Shown here in pieces: positions 1 to 9,987 of a DNA stretch of 64,000 nt; position 1 is the stretch's first letter, and every line of letters begins with the position of its first letter. This stretch comes from Rhododendron vialii. Lineage: Eukaryota > Streptophyta > Magnoliopsida > Ericales > Ericaceae. Location: NCBI RefSeq assembly GCF_030253575.1, contig NC_080561.1, positions 6,895,001 through 6,959,000 on the forward strand, written 5' to 3'. Made by a program: the position numbers and the translations under genes. The notes under the pieces were generated by a model that was not told the origin of the DNA, did not search any database, and saw nothing but the letters and a program-made list of their open reading frames with translations.

Positions 1-280
1 CCTTGCCTCCTGCTCTGCTCAATGCAGAGAACAGTGTTTCACCCCAATCCTCAGTCAACTGGAAAACCCAACAAAAAGTTTAAATATACTAAACCAACCC
101 AATAAACACAAAGAAAACCCATCTCAAGAATCGAAATATAAATACTTGTCCGATCACTCCATCGCACTTATTGCCGATCAGAGCAATGATATCTTCGACA
201 GACAATATGGTTTTCTTCTGTGTGCATATCTGAACATCAAAATGAACAAAATTAAATCAAAAATACTTAACCAAAATGCT

Positions 281-648
281 ATGGGTACTGATCGGTTGGT
301 CATAACCATTAGGTACTAACCCCTTGTGCGGGGCCATCTCGAGTCTCACACAAATAATGAAATAAATAATTCGAGACGTTCACTTTGTTTTTTTGAACGA
401 TGGACGTGCATTTTGTTTTAATGTGCTTTGTAATAATTCGATTCCGATATCGATAAGAGTTTAATCAATAACTTCAACTAGTGGTCTTCTTCAAAATTCT
501 GGATAGCGAATTCTAAATAAATAATTAAATGAATTGTCGATATCCGAATGAATTGAAGTCTTACAAAGCATATTAAAAAAAATTATTTTGAACAAAATCA
601 ACGTGTCGAATTATCTGTCTGGACCCTATGCGTATCGGTACCCACGGC
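281..648. mobile_element. Palindromic MITE
   Basis: Two arms of about 90 bases (about 363-454 and 530-620) are diverged reverse complements around an unpaired centre. The outer edges also pair: ATGGGTACTGAT on the left against GTGGGTACCGAT read backwards on the right. There is no coding capacity. This is a foldback-type MITE; I could not find a clear target-site duplication, so the family is unassigned and the ends are approximate. The preceding 280 bases show nothing recognisable. Confidence 0.6.
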
Positions 649-831
649 CGGATTCATTACGTTAAAAATGCAAAGAAAAGGAAACAGAGTAATTGAAATG
701 GAAGAAGATTTACTTCGACGCGACAATCTTGTTCGATTAAGAGATTGATCCACCTGGTACCAGGCATGGATTTTGTGCTGATAACTCTGTATTTCCCATT
801 TGGGTTATACACCTCGATCGACACTGGCTTC

Positions 832-837
<6 letters not shown>

Positions 838-868
<31 letters not shown>
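838..868. repeat. (CT)n microsatellite
   Basis: About fifteen uninterrupted CT units lie in otherwise unremarkable intergenic DNA. The short reading frame across it (745-999) is an artefact of the repeat. Confidence 0.95.
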
Positions 869-869
<1 letters not shown>

Positions 870-1047
870 GCTACGAAGTGGAGTAGTACCAAAAGAAACA
901 GAGAGGTTTGAATTTCAGTTGCTCTGTTTCTCTTCAGTAAATGCCTGTTATGGTGTGACGCGGACTACGGTATTAAGGGTGAGTTCAGCCAACTTTTAGC
1001 GGATTTTTTTGACACGATTTTTTTTTTGGTTTTCTCGTAATTTTATT

Positions 1048-1475
1048 GGCTCCGTTTGTTTCAATGTAAAATATTTTACATGTAAAATATTTTTTCAGAA
1101 AACAAACTTCAAACTTTTATTTTCGGTATTTGATTGGCACTTGAAAATATTTTTAGAAATTAACAGAATTGTGTAGAGAGAGAAAATGAGGATTAAACGG
1201 TGGAGATATCTGAGAATATTAAAACTGAATGAGGGTTAGGACTGACGATCGAGGAAACTGAGCAGTGAGAATTGCAATAAAACTCAGCGGATTCATTTCG
1301 GAAATTGACTTACCTTGAAAATAACTTGTGGAAGATTTAAAGGTAAGTCATTTTCATCCAATTAAGGGAAAAGTTTTACATGTAAAATATTTTTTTCATT
1401 TTTTACACAACCAAACACTGGAAAATAGGTAAAACATTTAACCGAAAAATATTTTACACTCAAACAAACAGAACC
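1048..1475. mobile_element. MITE with GGYTCYGTTTGTTT termini
   Basis: The left end GGCTCCGTTTGTTTC and the reverse complement of the right end (GGTTCTGTTTGTTTG) match. Both are followed by subterminal GTAAAATATTTT motifs, which recur near each end. There is no coding capacity. The flanks show no convincing duplication, so this is an old non-autonomous DNA transposon of uncertain superfamily. Confidence 0.6.
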
Positions 1476-2789
1476 TAAGAGTCAGGTCAAATTTTTACAT
1501 CATTTTTTCCGTCTCGATGAAAGGAATCGAAAAAGCATATGAAGGCAAACAAAAATTGAAAAAAATTCATATACTGTAAGATAATTTTCTTGAGTCTTTT
1601 CGTCGTCTTATACTAACTTTTATGTATATTTTTATACTTTTTTGATTTCTCTCGTTAAGACGAAAAATATATGATGGAAAAATTATGAGAAAACAGCTAA
1701 AAAGACTGAAAAAGTATGGCAAACCAATCCTAAATTAGGTTTGCCACTTGATTTGTTTCAACGAAAAAGATTGGAACGGTTATTATAGGCCGTTGATTCT
1801 GTGGGGCCTATGGGGGATGCAGGTTATTATGGTGAGTCAGGTTGGAGGATTGGAATTTTGGCCCTGGAAGTGTTTGGACCTCTCGATTGTGGCACTGGAT
1901 AAAACGGATATGGCTGCACGGCTGAACGACACGTAAGGGGCCTATCCTTTTTCTTGGAATGACATAAATGACCCCTTCTGACTGCAAAGTGAGATCCATT
2001 GGGTTTGGAAGATTCGGGACACTAGTGTTAATCCGTGCTTACGGCATTACGCATTTCAGTTAAAAGGGGATGACAGTTGTGTGATTTAGGTGAAAATCAT
2101 GAGCACTTAACCAAGAAGTAGGAGGATGCACTATAGCCTTTGGATCAAATGAATCTAAACCGTTCCAACAACTTGTCCCCACATTCTTCTGTTTTATAAT
2201 AGAGATTACGGTCACATAACTGATCTAGCTCAAAGATGTTCGTACGTACATCCCTTTTTTATGAACGGAGTTCTGTTTAATACAGTCCACTGAGCAATGA
2301 ATAATCCAAAAAGATGTACCTCTTAGCTTATCTGGTTGTATCTTTTAACTTTCGACGAAGATTTTTGTGATTCGAGTTTATGAAGAGATGTCGAACACTG
2401 TTTAGAATTATATTGCAACCGCAAGAAAAGAATAAGATAAATCAACCTCGCTTGAGTATGCACACGGTCAAATGTAACACCTTCGAATTCAACCATAAAC
2501 TCGAATCGAAAATGAGATAAGGAACATCTCTAAGCAGAAGCCATTGAACAAACTCTGGTTTGGTGTTTTGGGATAGCTCTAACGGAAAGATGAAGTAGGG
2601 TGGCTCGGCTCCCTCTGGCAATAAGTCTCCAATGTACGGAGTGGCGTTTCGCTGGCGATAGATCCGTGGCCGGAGGTTCCAGTACAAGCTGTTTTTAGCT
2701 TGGTTTCTCCCGGCCGGTCTTCCCGGTCCGGTGCCTGTACCGATCTGATTTTCCAGATCCGGTGGGCGTGGTTGGTGGGCAAATAATTT
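1476..2789. other. Intergenic DNA, nothing recognised
   Basis: The reading frames here are short and give no recognisable protein. The part near 2,600-2,790 is more GC-rich and may belong to the LINE-like tail that follows. Confidence 0.5.
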
Positions 2790-3103
2790 TCAGTCTGTTT
2801 TGTTTGTTTTGTTCTAGTTTGGTGTTGATTTCATCCGTGCTTACAGCTATGGTTTGAGCTGGGTGTCCCTTTGAACTCTACTACTAAAATCGAAGACCGG
2901 TTCATTGCCCTACATTTATGTATGGTCTGCCTTCGGCAGTATGTGCTTAGGAGCCTCCTAGTGGATGTGTTTTGTGTCTAGGTTTTAGTAATTTTGGTTC
3001 ATTCCTGTATTTTTTTTGATGAAATCGTTGTAACCTTCGGATTTTACCATTGGGTATCGTGAAATGAATTGATTGACTTATAAAAATAAAAATAAAAACA
3101 AAT
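2790..3103 (+). mobile_element. Possible LINE 3' end
   Basis: The stretch ends in a run of AAAAT/AAAAAC units just before 3,103. Before that lies a T-rich region with a TTTGATGAAAT motif, which resembles the 3' untranslated tail of plant L1 elements. No reverse transcriptase domain is present. The call rests on tail composition only. Confidence 0.3.
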
Positions 3104-3117
3104 CCCATGGCGAATAT

Positions 3118-3410
3118 ACATAGGGGAGGGATTTAGAGACAGTAACTTTGCTACTCCAATATATTTGACACTAAATCCCAGCCATTGATTTGGATGGTTG
3201 GGATTAAACGTAAAAAGGATACACTCTCTCTATCTTGCCCCTTCTCTCTCACGCCTCACGCGTGTTCTACTCTCTCTCTCTCTCTCTCTATCTACGTTAT
3301 TCACGCTCCTCCACACAGAAACTCCAACCATCGACGAGCATCTACGCTAACCTTCTGGCCTCCAGCGACAAATGGATTCCGACTGAGTACTCTCAATTTC
3401 CGGCAACTGT

Positions 3411-3444
<34 letters not shown>

Positions 3445-3470
3445 GATTGAAAACAGAGATGCCATGGCAA
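3118..3470 (+). repeat. Left copy of inverted repeat pair (with CT microsatellites)
   Basis: From GGGGAGGGATTTAGAGAC onward this matches the reverse complement of 5,046-5,350 over roughly 300 bases. Shared blocks include ACTAAATCCCAGCCATTGAT and a central CT-rich tract. The copies have diverged by substitutions and by different CT lengths. It resembles a gene 5' leader (CT tract, Pro/Ser-rich frames), so the pair may be the arms of a foldback element or two independent inserts. No matching target-site duplication was seen. Confidence 0.7.
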
Positions 3471-3540
3471 AAAATTTGGGACTTTTCAGGGTCGCTGGAG
3501 TTGGGTTGCTGAATCTGTAGTTCATCATCATCTTCTTCTT

Positions 3541-5040
3541 CAGGACCGATTGTTGCTGATGGTGGAACCAGTGCCGGTCGCCGGAAATTGAATATCCACG
3601 TTGGAGTTAAAGGCTGTCATGACTCCGATACAATAATGGCCTTCACCAATTTCAGCCATTATAGATCTCGACTTTTGCGAAGCTTGATTTTTTTTCTTTT
3701 CATTTCTAGGTTTAAGCGTTGTTTGTTGTGACTTTTGTTCCTCACATTGGTTTGTCCATGGCTTATGCCCAACAGGTGTTTGATGTAAGTTCTCAGAGAA
3801 AATGTACTGAATTTGGAATCAAAACTGTGCAATGACATAGTATTTCTTTTGTTTTACGTGTATGTTCGAGTATGTGATGAGCCAAATTTTCTTCTTTTGA
3901 CAAAATATTTGGATCTATGTTTGCCCCAAATTTTTTGTTTCTTAATCCTAACTGGCAGAGAACTTCTCTCTTCGGCTCTCTTTTTTCAATCTAGGCGGAA
4001 TGGGTTGTATTTTCATCCTTGAGATAGCGATATAGGTGAATTGACCTACTCCGAAAGAGACGCAGGGCTGGCTTCCCTCTCTTTCTTTAATTTAGGACAG
4101 CCCTTATCTTATGGGTGTAAGATCTTCGATCCTCATCCCCTGGATGAACAAAAGTAGAGGCATTAACTAGCTGAAGCTGAAGCAGGTTCAGGAAGTTCTC
4201 GGAGGTTAGAGCATCATTCATAGGCGAGCAGGCGAGTTGTCCCATGTCTAGTCGAGTGTGCGAGCGGGATAGTCGAGGGGATGGATGGCTGATACCTACT
4301 TCTAGTTGTCGTGGGCTTCCAGTAGAGCTTTTGAAGTAACAGCCCCTCTCCATAAAAATGAAGTTTAATTCGTGAAAAAACTCAGCATCAATCTTCTCAT
4401 GGAATGATGATGACACCAACGCAATGAATAGATATCCATATTTGTATATCTTGTAAACTTTGCCTAGAGATTCTTCCATTGAGCACACACTGCCAATAAA
4501 GTATTGCTTTCAATGTTATCCCAATAAAGTTTTTTAATATAATCCCAATAAACTACATCATGTGCTAACAAACTGAATTATTACTTTTAATGTAATCCCA
4601 ATAAGCTACACCATATGCTAATAAAGTAGATTATTGCTTTCAAGGAAACCCTAATAAAGTACACCATATGCCAATAAACTACATTATTACTTATGTGCAA
4701 TGATAGGAACAAAAATAAAACTCAAAATAAACGAAGCACCCTTATCCAGCATTGAAATTTTTTTTACATCGGAGGCATCCTTAAGGATGACAAGAACAAG
4801 GAACAACATAAATGCGAGGACCTAGTTAAACAAGAAATTGGTAAACTAGCATATGATTTTCATTACGAGGCCCAAGTTATAAATGAAAAAAACTATACAC
4901 CAGATTTTCACAAGTAGTGTGCTTTCAGAAACCAACACAGCTTATCTTTCAAAAAAAAAAAAATTATCAGCCTCCATATCCTTCAAACATAAATTTTTGT
5001 GCACCGTATCCTTCTATTTGAAACAAGAAATCACCAAGAA
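3541..5040. other. Spacer between the inverted repeats
   Basis: This 1.5 kb spacer has no recognised protein. The 133-codon minus-strand frame at 4,087-4,488 has no family motif. It also contains a small tandem array, listed separately. Confidence 0.5.
4490..4690. repeat. Degenerate tandem repeat, about 60 bp unit
   Basis: Three to four diverged units each contain CCCAATAAA(G/C)TA, then ACACCATATGCTAATAAA-like sequence and TTATTGCTTTCAA-like sequence. The units are AT-rich and non-coding. Confidence 0.65.
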
Positions 5041-5045
5041 TTAGG

Positions 5046-5350
5046 GCTTGGATTGGGGATTTTCAGAAAGGCGTGAGAGAGAGATAGTTGCCGAAAATCC
5101 AGAGCACTCAAGCAGATTTGATTTCTCGCCGGAGGCCGGAAGGTCAACAGTCGTCGACGGTGGGAGTTTCCGTGGGGGCAGCGTAGAGAGAGAGAACTGA
5201 GAGAACGGTTGAGAGAAAGAATACCACGTGAGAAATTGGGGCAAGAGAGAGAGTGTGTCCTTTTTACTTTTAATCCCAGCCATCCAAATCAATGGCTGGG
5301 ATTTAGTGTCAAAAATATTGGCAAAGTTATTGTCTCTAGATCCCTCCCGT
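5046..5350 (-). repeat. Right copy of inverted repeat pair
   Basis: Read on the minus strand this repeats the left copy from the GGGAGGGATCTAGAGAC end through the CT tract to the CGGCAACT block. It abuts the LINE RNase H fragment at about 5,390, so this copy, or the element carrying it, probably inserted in or next to that LINE. Confidence 0.7.
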
Positions 5351-5392
5351 GCTTGAAGAACGATAGTCCTTGTGTCACTGATCATAACAAAA

Positions 5393-6110
5393 TTAACGAG
5401 AGTCCTTACGTAAGATAGAATCTAACTCGGGCGGAATACAACCTGTACTTGAAGTAATTTTCCTATCTAGACAACTAGTAGCAATCCAATGAGCCGCCTT
5501 GTTCTTCGAGCGATTGCCGCAAACAAAAGGCCACTGCCTATCCCTTGCCCACGATTTTATGTCTTCCACAATTGCCTGAATCTCCCAGCAGCCTAGAGAG
5601 CTTGACCCAGAAATCATCTCAATAAGGATTTTACAGTCCGATTCCAAAATAACAGAAGGGAAGTTATATTCCATTGCCAAGCCACAAGCAATTCTCAAAG
5701 CCCATGCCTCGATAGCAAGAGCAGAAGACACCTTTACTTGACCATACCGCCAAACCTGAGCAGATCCACTGTGATCTCTGACAACAACGCCAAAGGCAAC
5801 TAGGCTGCAAGAGGAATTATGCGCTCCATCGCAATTAAGAGAAGATGGAGGTGGGGAAACCCACCGTTCCACCTGAGAAACCCCCCTCGGGACCATTGGA
5901 TTTTTGGATAAAACCGCACTGAGATAATCTGAATTACCTCTACTTGCTTGCTCAATAACTTCTTCTGGAATTGGAATTTTCCCCCTGAAAACGAAGACAT
6001 TCCTTGCCTTCCAAATTGACCAAAAAATCTGGAAAATTGCCCCGTCTTCTTCAATCATTTCTTTGGCCAGATCACCACAAAGAAGATCCTCCAAACCAGG
6101 CAGTTATAAG
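5393..6110 (-). pseudogene. LINE-derived RNase H domain fragment
   Basis: A 233-codon open frame reads as the C-terminal part of a plant L1-type LINE polyprotein. It starts with the tail of the zinc-binding RT domain (FWSIWKARN). An RNase H-like domain of the RVT_3 type follows, with its acidic residues in NCDGA, IEAWALR and LESDCK and the late KNKAAHWIA block. The reverse transcriptase and endonuclease parts are absent, so it is a 5'-truncated, immobile remnant. The frame itself is open, which suggests moderate age. Such fragments are often annotated as putative ribonuclease H proteins; I see no sign of a separate host function. Confidence 0.8.
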
Positions 6111-6365
6111 AAAAAATTATGGATATTGAAGCAATTGTTGAGACATGTTAAATTTGGAAAATAAACGGGAACATGACACTAGGACGCCAATTGCTTACAA
6201 TCTAAACAAAAAACCGGCAAAAATATGATAGCCGTATGACATAGTATGGTAGCCATTTTTTTTATAACTGGATGTCTCGGCCAACTTGCACCCACCACGA
6301 CTAATTTCAGAGTTAGAAAGTTGACGAACGGGCAAACATCTATGCATTGGTTTTGAAAAGCAGAA

Positions 6366-7112
6366 CATTTTTCAAAATGGTTAGCTTCAATGGGAAGCTC
6401 TTTGTTTTTGGAGGCGGCTGTCGTCCTGATGGTCGTCCTGATGATGATCTGTGGGCAGAGTTTCTTGAACCCAAGGGGGCTGATCAATGTGTGGACACCC
6501 CTACCTCAGCCCCCAGCCTGCTTTTGCCTTGCGACTACGGGAGCATTTATTACGTCCACGGATTCTCCCAAAAAAAAAGGTTCTGGTGGGTTCGCCTTTC
6601 ATCTGGCCGACCAGCGCTGGGAGGTATTATTCAACGGGAGCCCAGAGGAACTTGGTTTGCCACCACTGACGGCTCACGATTCTGCTCCTACGGGGCTTTG
6701 GTCTGGACTTAACATTGATCCCATGGCGGCTTGCAGCAGCCTGTATTGGGTAGGCTCCTTCGCCGTAGTACATGCCAACGACTTTGCACGGAACAAATTG
6801 TCCAAGGGGCGTTTGGAAGCTCCTCCTGTGCAGCTTCAAGCTCTTATCAGGGCCTCCAAGAAAATGTATCTACGACTTCAACCCGTCTTGTTTCACTTGA
6901 CTGGCCAAATGTTCTGTTTGCTTTGGCATTGTACGTACCGATTGGGACTTCTACCCTATTTTCCACTGCCTGACCTTCCTAATAGTTACCGAAGATGGTA
7001 ATGGCAATGACAACCACAACAATGAAGAAGGGTCCTTACGCTGCGTATTTTTGGCATGCTCCGCTCAATGCATCCATAGCAATGTGGAGTTGACAGAAGC
7101 TACGTTTCTGTA
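6366..7112 (+). pseudogene. F-box/kelch-type protein pseudogene
   Basis: Kelch-repeat protein sequence runs through two or more frames. FNGKLFVFGGG starts a kelch blade in one frame. VWTPLPQPP, FHLADQRWEVL and SSLYWVGSFAVVHANDFARN follow in another, and a third frame gives SLDWPNVLF. The tail TEDGNGNDNHNNEEGSLRC leads to a stop near 7,110. The order and spacing match the C-terminal beta-propeller of plant F-box/kelch proteins, but the F-box itself is missing and the frame shifts at least twice. There is no sign of introns. It is a decayed duplicate, probably silent; kelch family membership is a motif-level call. Confidence 0.7.
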
Positions 7113-8711
7113 ACCACACGGCTCCATTCGTTCTGCCCTAAATATTTTTCCAAACTGTGTGCCTGATCAATTCAAATGTTATGTTGCAAAAAAGTTTAGT
7201 TAAAAATTTTCACAGAAGGATAACTTTCATCATACGTCCCAAAACGACATGTTCTAAATCCCCGTTAAGTCAAATTTTCACACATCATTACAGGTGACAT
7301 CAGAAGCAAATTGTATAAGCTCAGCAAATTCTTGCCTAGCCGTGCATGTGTTCTTATGGGCTAATTGCCCTAGAATTGGGACCGAAAAGACTAAAGTTAA
7401 GCCCATTCGTTCATTCCGTTGCAGATGTACAAAAACAGCTCTGAATATCTTGCTTAAAATATTTTCACAAGTACGTGAACCAAACCCCAGAAAACATGCA
7501 AAATGGAAAATAATACTTTTCTGCGATCATTTTATCTGCAAACTATTTTACTTCAAAACAAACGGAGCATAAAAGCGTCATAATTGATAGTCATGCCTAA
7601 AGGAAAGCTCTTACTCGATTCAGTTCTGATCCAGTCACCGGAAGTTGCTGTCTGTGTTTCCCCTTCTAGAACCTGTTGGAAATCGGAAGCGATAGTTATC
7701 ACTGATGGGAGGAGGAGATTTCTCACACAATAGTAAGCACAATTTTATTGATAATGCTTCACTAATTATACAAAGCTATCATCGCTGTATTTGGTTCACA
7801 ATTTTTTATTGAAATTTTTGAGTTAAAATATAAAAATATGTGATTGGATGAGTTATTTAAAAAAAAAAGTGGGACCCCTGACTAAGACTTAGGCTCCGTT
7901 CGGCTAAATAAGCCAAGTGGCTTATTTTTTTTCATATTTGTTAGTTTTTTGTCAATTTTTTTGGGGATTATTGCATCATCATGACGAGAGGAATCTAAAA
8001 AATAAAAAATTATGATCGAAATCAAATTTTTTTTAAATAAAAACAAAAAAATTGGCTTTACCGGCCTTGAAAAACTCTTTTTGGCCCCACATCTTTTTGG
8101 CATTCAAAAACAACTTTATGAAATAAAAACTCCAAATGCGGAACCGAACACTGTGCATACTTCTCTCTGTCTTTTCCTCTCTCTCAACTCTCATACTTAT
8201 ACTTTTACAATATGGATTACAAGCCAATTTATAGGCAGAACAATAATAAAAACAAAGATGAGATAATCTCTCATTTATTTTGCAAATCTCAAAATCTATC
8301 ACGGAAGTTTGAAAGTCTTCAAGCCTAATAAGAAATAGTGCTCCACGTTTTTCTTCTCTCGAATCTAATCTTTGACTAAATCTTCTCCACTTGCCTTAGA
8401 ATCTTATCACCTCCAAACCAACAGTTCCCAAAACGTTCTTGTACATCAAGCTTACTTTTCAACACAACCTCACTATTGCTGCATTCACCTTCAGGAGTCA
8501 GGAGCAGACCCTTGTGGGCTACATTGTACATTTTTACACCTTCAACTTCTAAGGCCTCGTCAACCGTTTGAATGGCAAAAATTCAGATTTCTGGCACTTC
8601 TCTTGCAAAACTAGTTTGCAATTCGTTAGTTATTCTGCTTTAGGATTATGAGTTCATGTTTCCCTGGGGAGGGGAAAACAAAGATAGTAGAAGACAACCA
8701 CCCCAAAGGAC
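7113..8711. other. Intergenic DNA with a possible MITE at about 7,893-8,150
   Basis: The part between GGCTCCGTTCGGCTAAATAA (7,893) and GCGGAACCGAACACTG (about 8,150) has inverted CCGTTCGG-like ends and an AT-rich core, which suggests a MITE. Its termini pair only roughly. Nothing else is recognisable. Confidence 0.4.
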
Positions 8712-9665
8712 CTAATAACGAATCCACTGTGTCGAGCGTTTGAACCAGTTGTAATCAGGTAAACGTTGTACTGGCCCCATGGCAGAGACAGCAACATCCT
8801 GGTCAAATATAAAACGGTTTGCAAACACGTTTGGCAGTGCCAGCGTCCGGCGTCTATGGCATCAATCCTTGCAAACCATTCTGCGAATGTGATTCTTCGG
8901 CCATATGCGAGTAGCTGCCGAGCGATATCTTCGGCAACAGGAGTGGTTCCATCCAACCGAAGCAGCAGAGAACATTTCACCTTGATACGAGCGCACGCAA
9001 CATCATCTTCCGAGACTCGATAACATAACTTGCTCATCTCGTACATAATTTCATATGCCAAATTGCCCAAGGGATCTGGCTTAGCAACGGCATAAACGCC
9101 GAAAAGACCAGCGTCCTTATAGTTTTCGCTGAATATCATCATGCTCTCGATCAGCTATCCCATTTATGCCAACTCGTGCAAGCTCGGAACCCTAGCGCCT
9201 GCATTGTTATGCTGACATTCCAACCATCAAAGCAATGGAATCCGGATCCTTTGAAGAAGCTCCGTTGAAAGCGACAGCAAATTGTCTGAAAGGCGCATCA
9301 TCATCGACTATATCCTGACCTTGGAACCCGAAAAAAATGCCGGTTCTTTAGCAACTAACTCAGATGCCGTGGTTGGATCCGTAGACAATTTGACAAACAG
9401 TTTTCTAACTTGCTCAACAAGGTTCTCGTGCTTCACAGCTCCGGAAGCAGCAATCACCATTCTGGGCGTACCGTGGTGCCTTAATATGTACTCCTGAATG
9501 TTATCTCTAGTGATAGTCTTGATATTTTGAGCAGGCCCAGCGATGGTTCTTCCCAACGGAGCGTGCCGGAAAGCTGCTGCGTGCAAATGGTCGAAAATAG
9601 CTTCCTCTGTTTGCCCTCGAACCGCCTCTTCTATCTCTCCCAAGATCACGTCGCGCTCTCAGTTG
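8712..9665 (-). pseudogene. Mitochondrial processing peptidase beta-subunit pseudogene
   Basis: The minus strand reads as the plant MPP-beta subunit, the catalytic M16 subunit that cleaves mitochondrial presequences. It begins at ERDVILGEIEE and runs through GQTEEAIFDHLHAAAF, PLGRTIAGPAQNI and HENLVEQVRKLF. It continues with NYKDAGLFGVYAVA, ARQLLAYGRRI and FAEWFARID, and ends at NWFKRSTQWIRY plus the natural stop (8,712). The N-terminal half with the zinc-binding HXXEH is missing. A deletion with stops lies at about 9,140-9,230, and the last 60 residues need two frame changes. No introns separate these blocks, so this looks like a processed copy truncated at 9,665, next to the MULE that follows. 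It cannot make a working peptidase. Confidence 0.88.
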
Positions 9666-9719
9666 AGTTGTGTCCCATCAAACTTGGGACTCAACTAATC
9701 TATTACCATCAATAGATTA
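9660..9719. repeat. Two adjacent hairpins at the pseudogene/MULE junction
   Basis: AGTTGAGTTGTGTCCCA pairs with TGGGACTCAACT across a 7-base loop. Immediately after it, AATCTATT pairs with AATAGATT across ACCATC (9,698-9,719). They lie exactly between the truncated MPP-beta sequence and the start of the MULE-like upstream region, so they may mark an insertion boundary. Confidence 0.5.
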
Positions 9720-9987
9720 TTTTTAGGGTAAATTGAGTAGGAGGACATACTATAAGGTTTTTAACTATAATAAGGACATAAATATTTACTCTTAGAGTTT
9801 AAAGGACATTGTGTCCAGAATTTACAAAAAAAACCCTTACGTCACGCGAGCCCTCACGCGAGCCCAAAAATTACAATAAACAAACACGTGAGCTCACTGT
9901 ACGCCAAACGTCTGTGGAAACGAGAAGGCAAAGAGAGAATCGACAAAGAATCAGCAGATCGTTTTCATTTCCATCGATCGATCACTA

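Noticed and set aside
4087-4488. 133-codon open frame on the minus strand
   Set aside because: No recognisable motif, no promoter, and it lies in the spacer of an inverted repeat pair; it is most likely chance.
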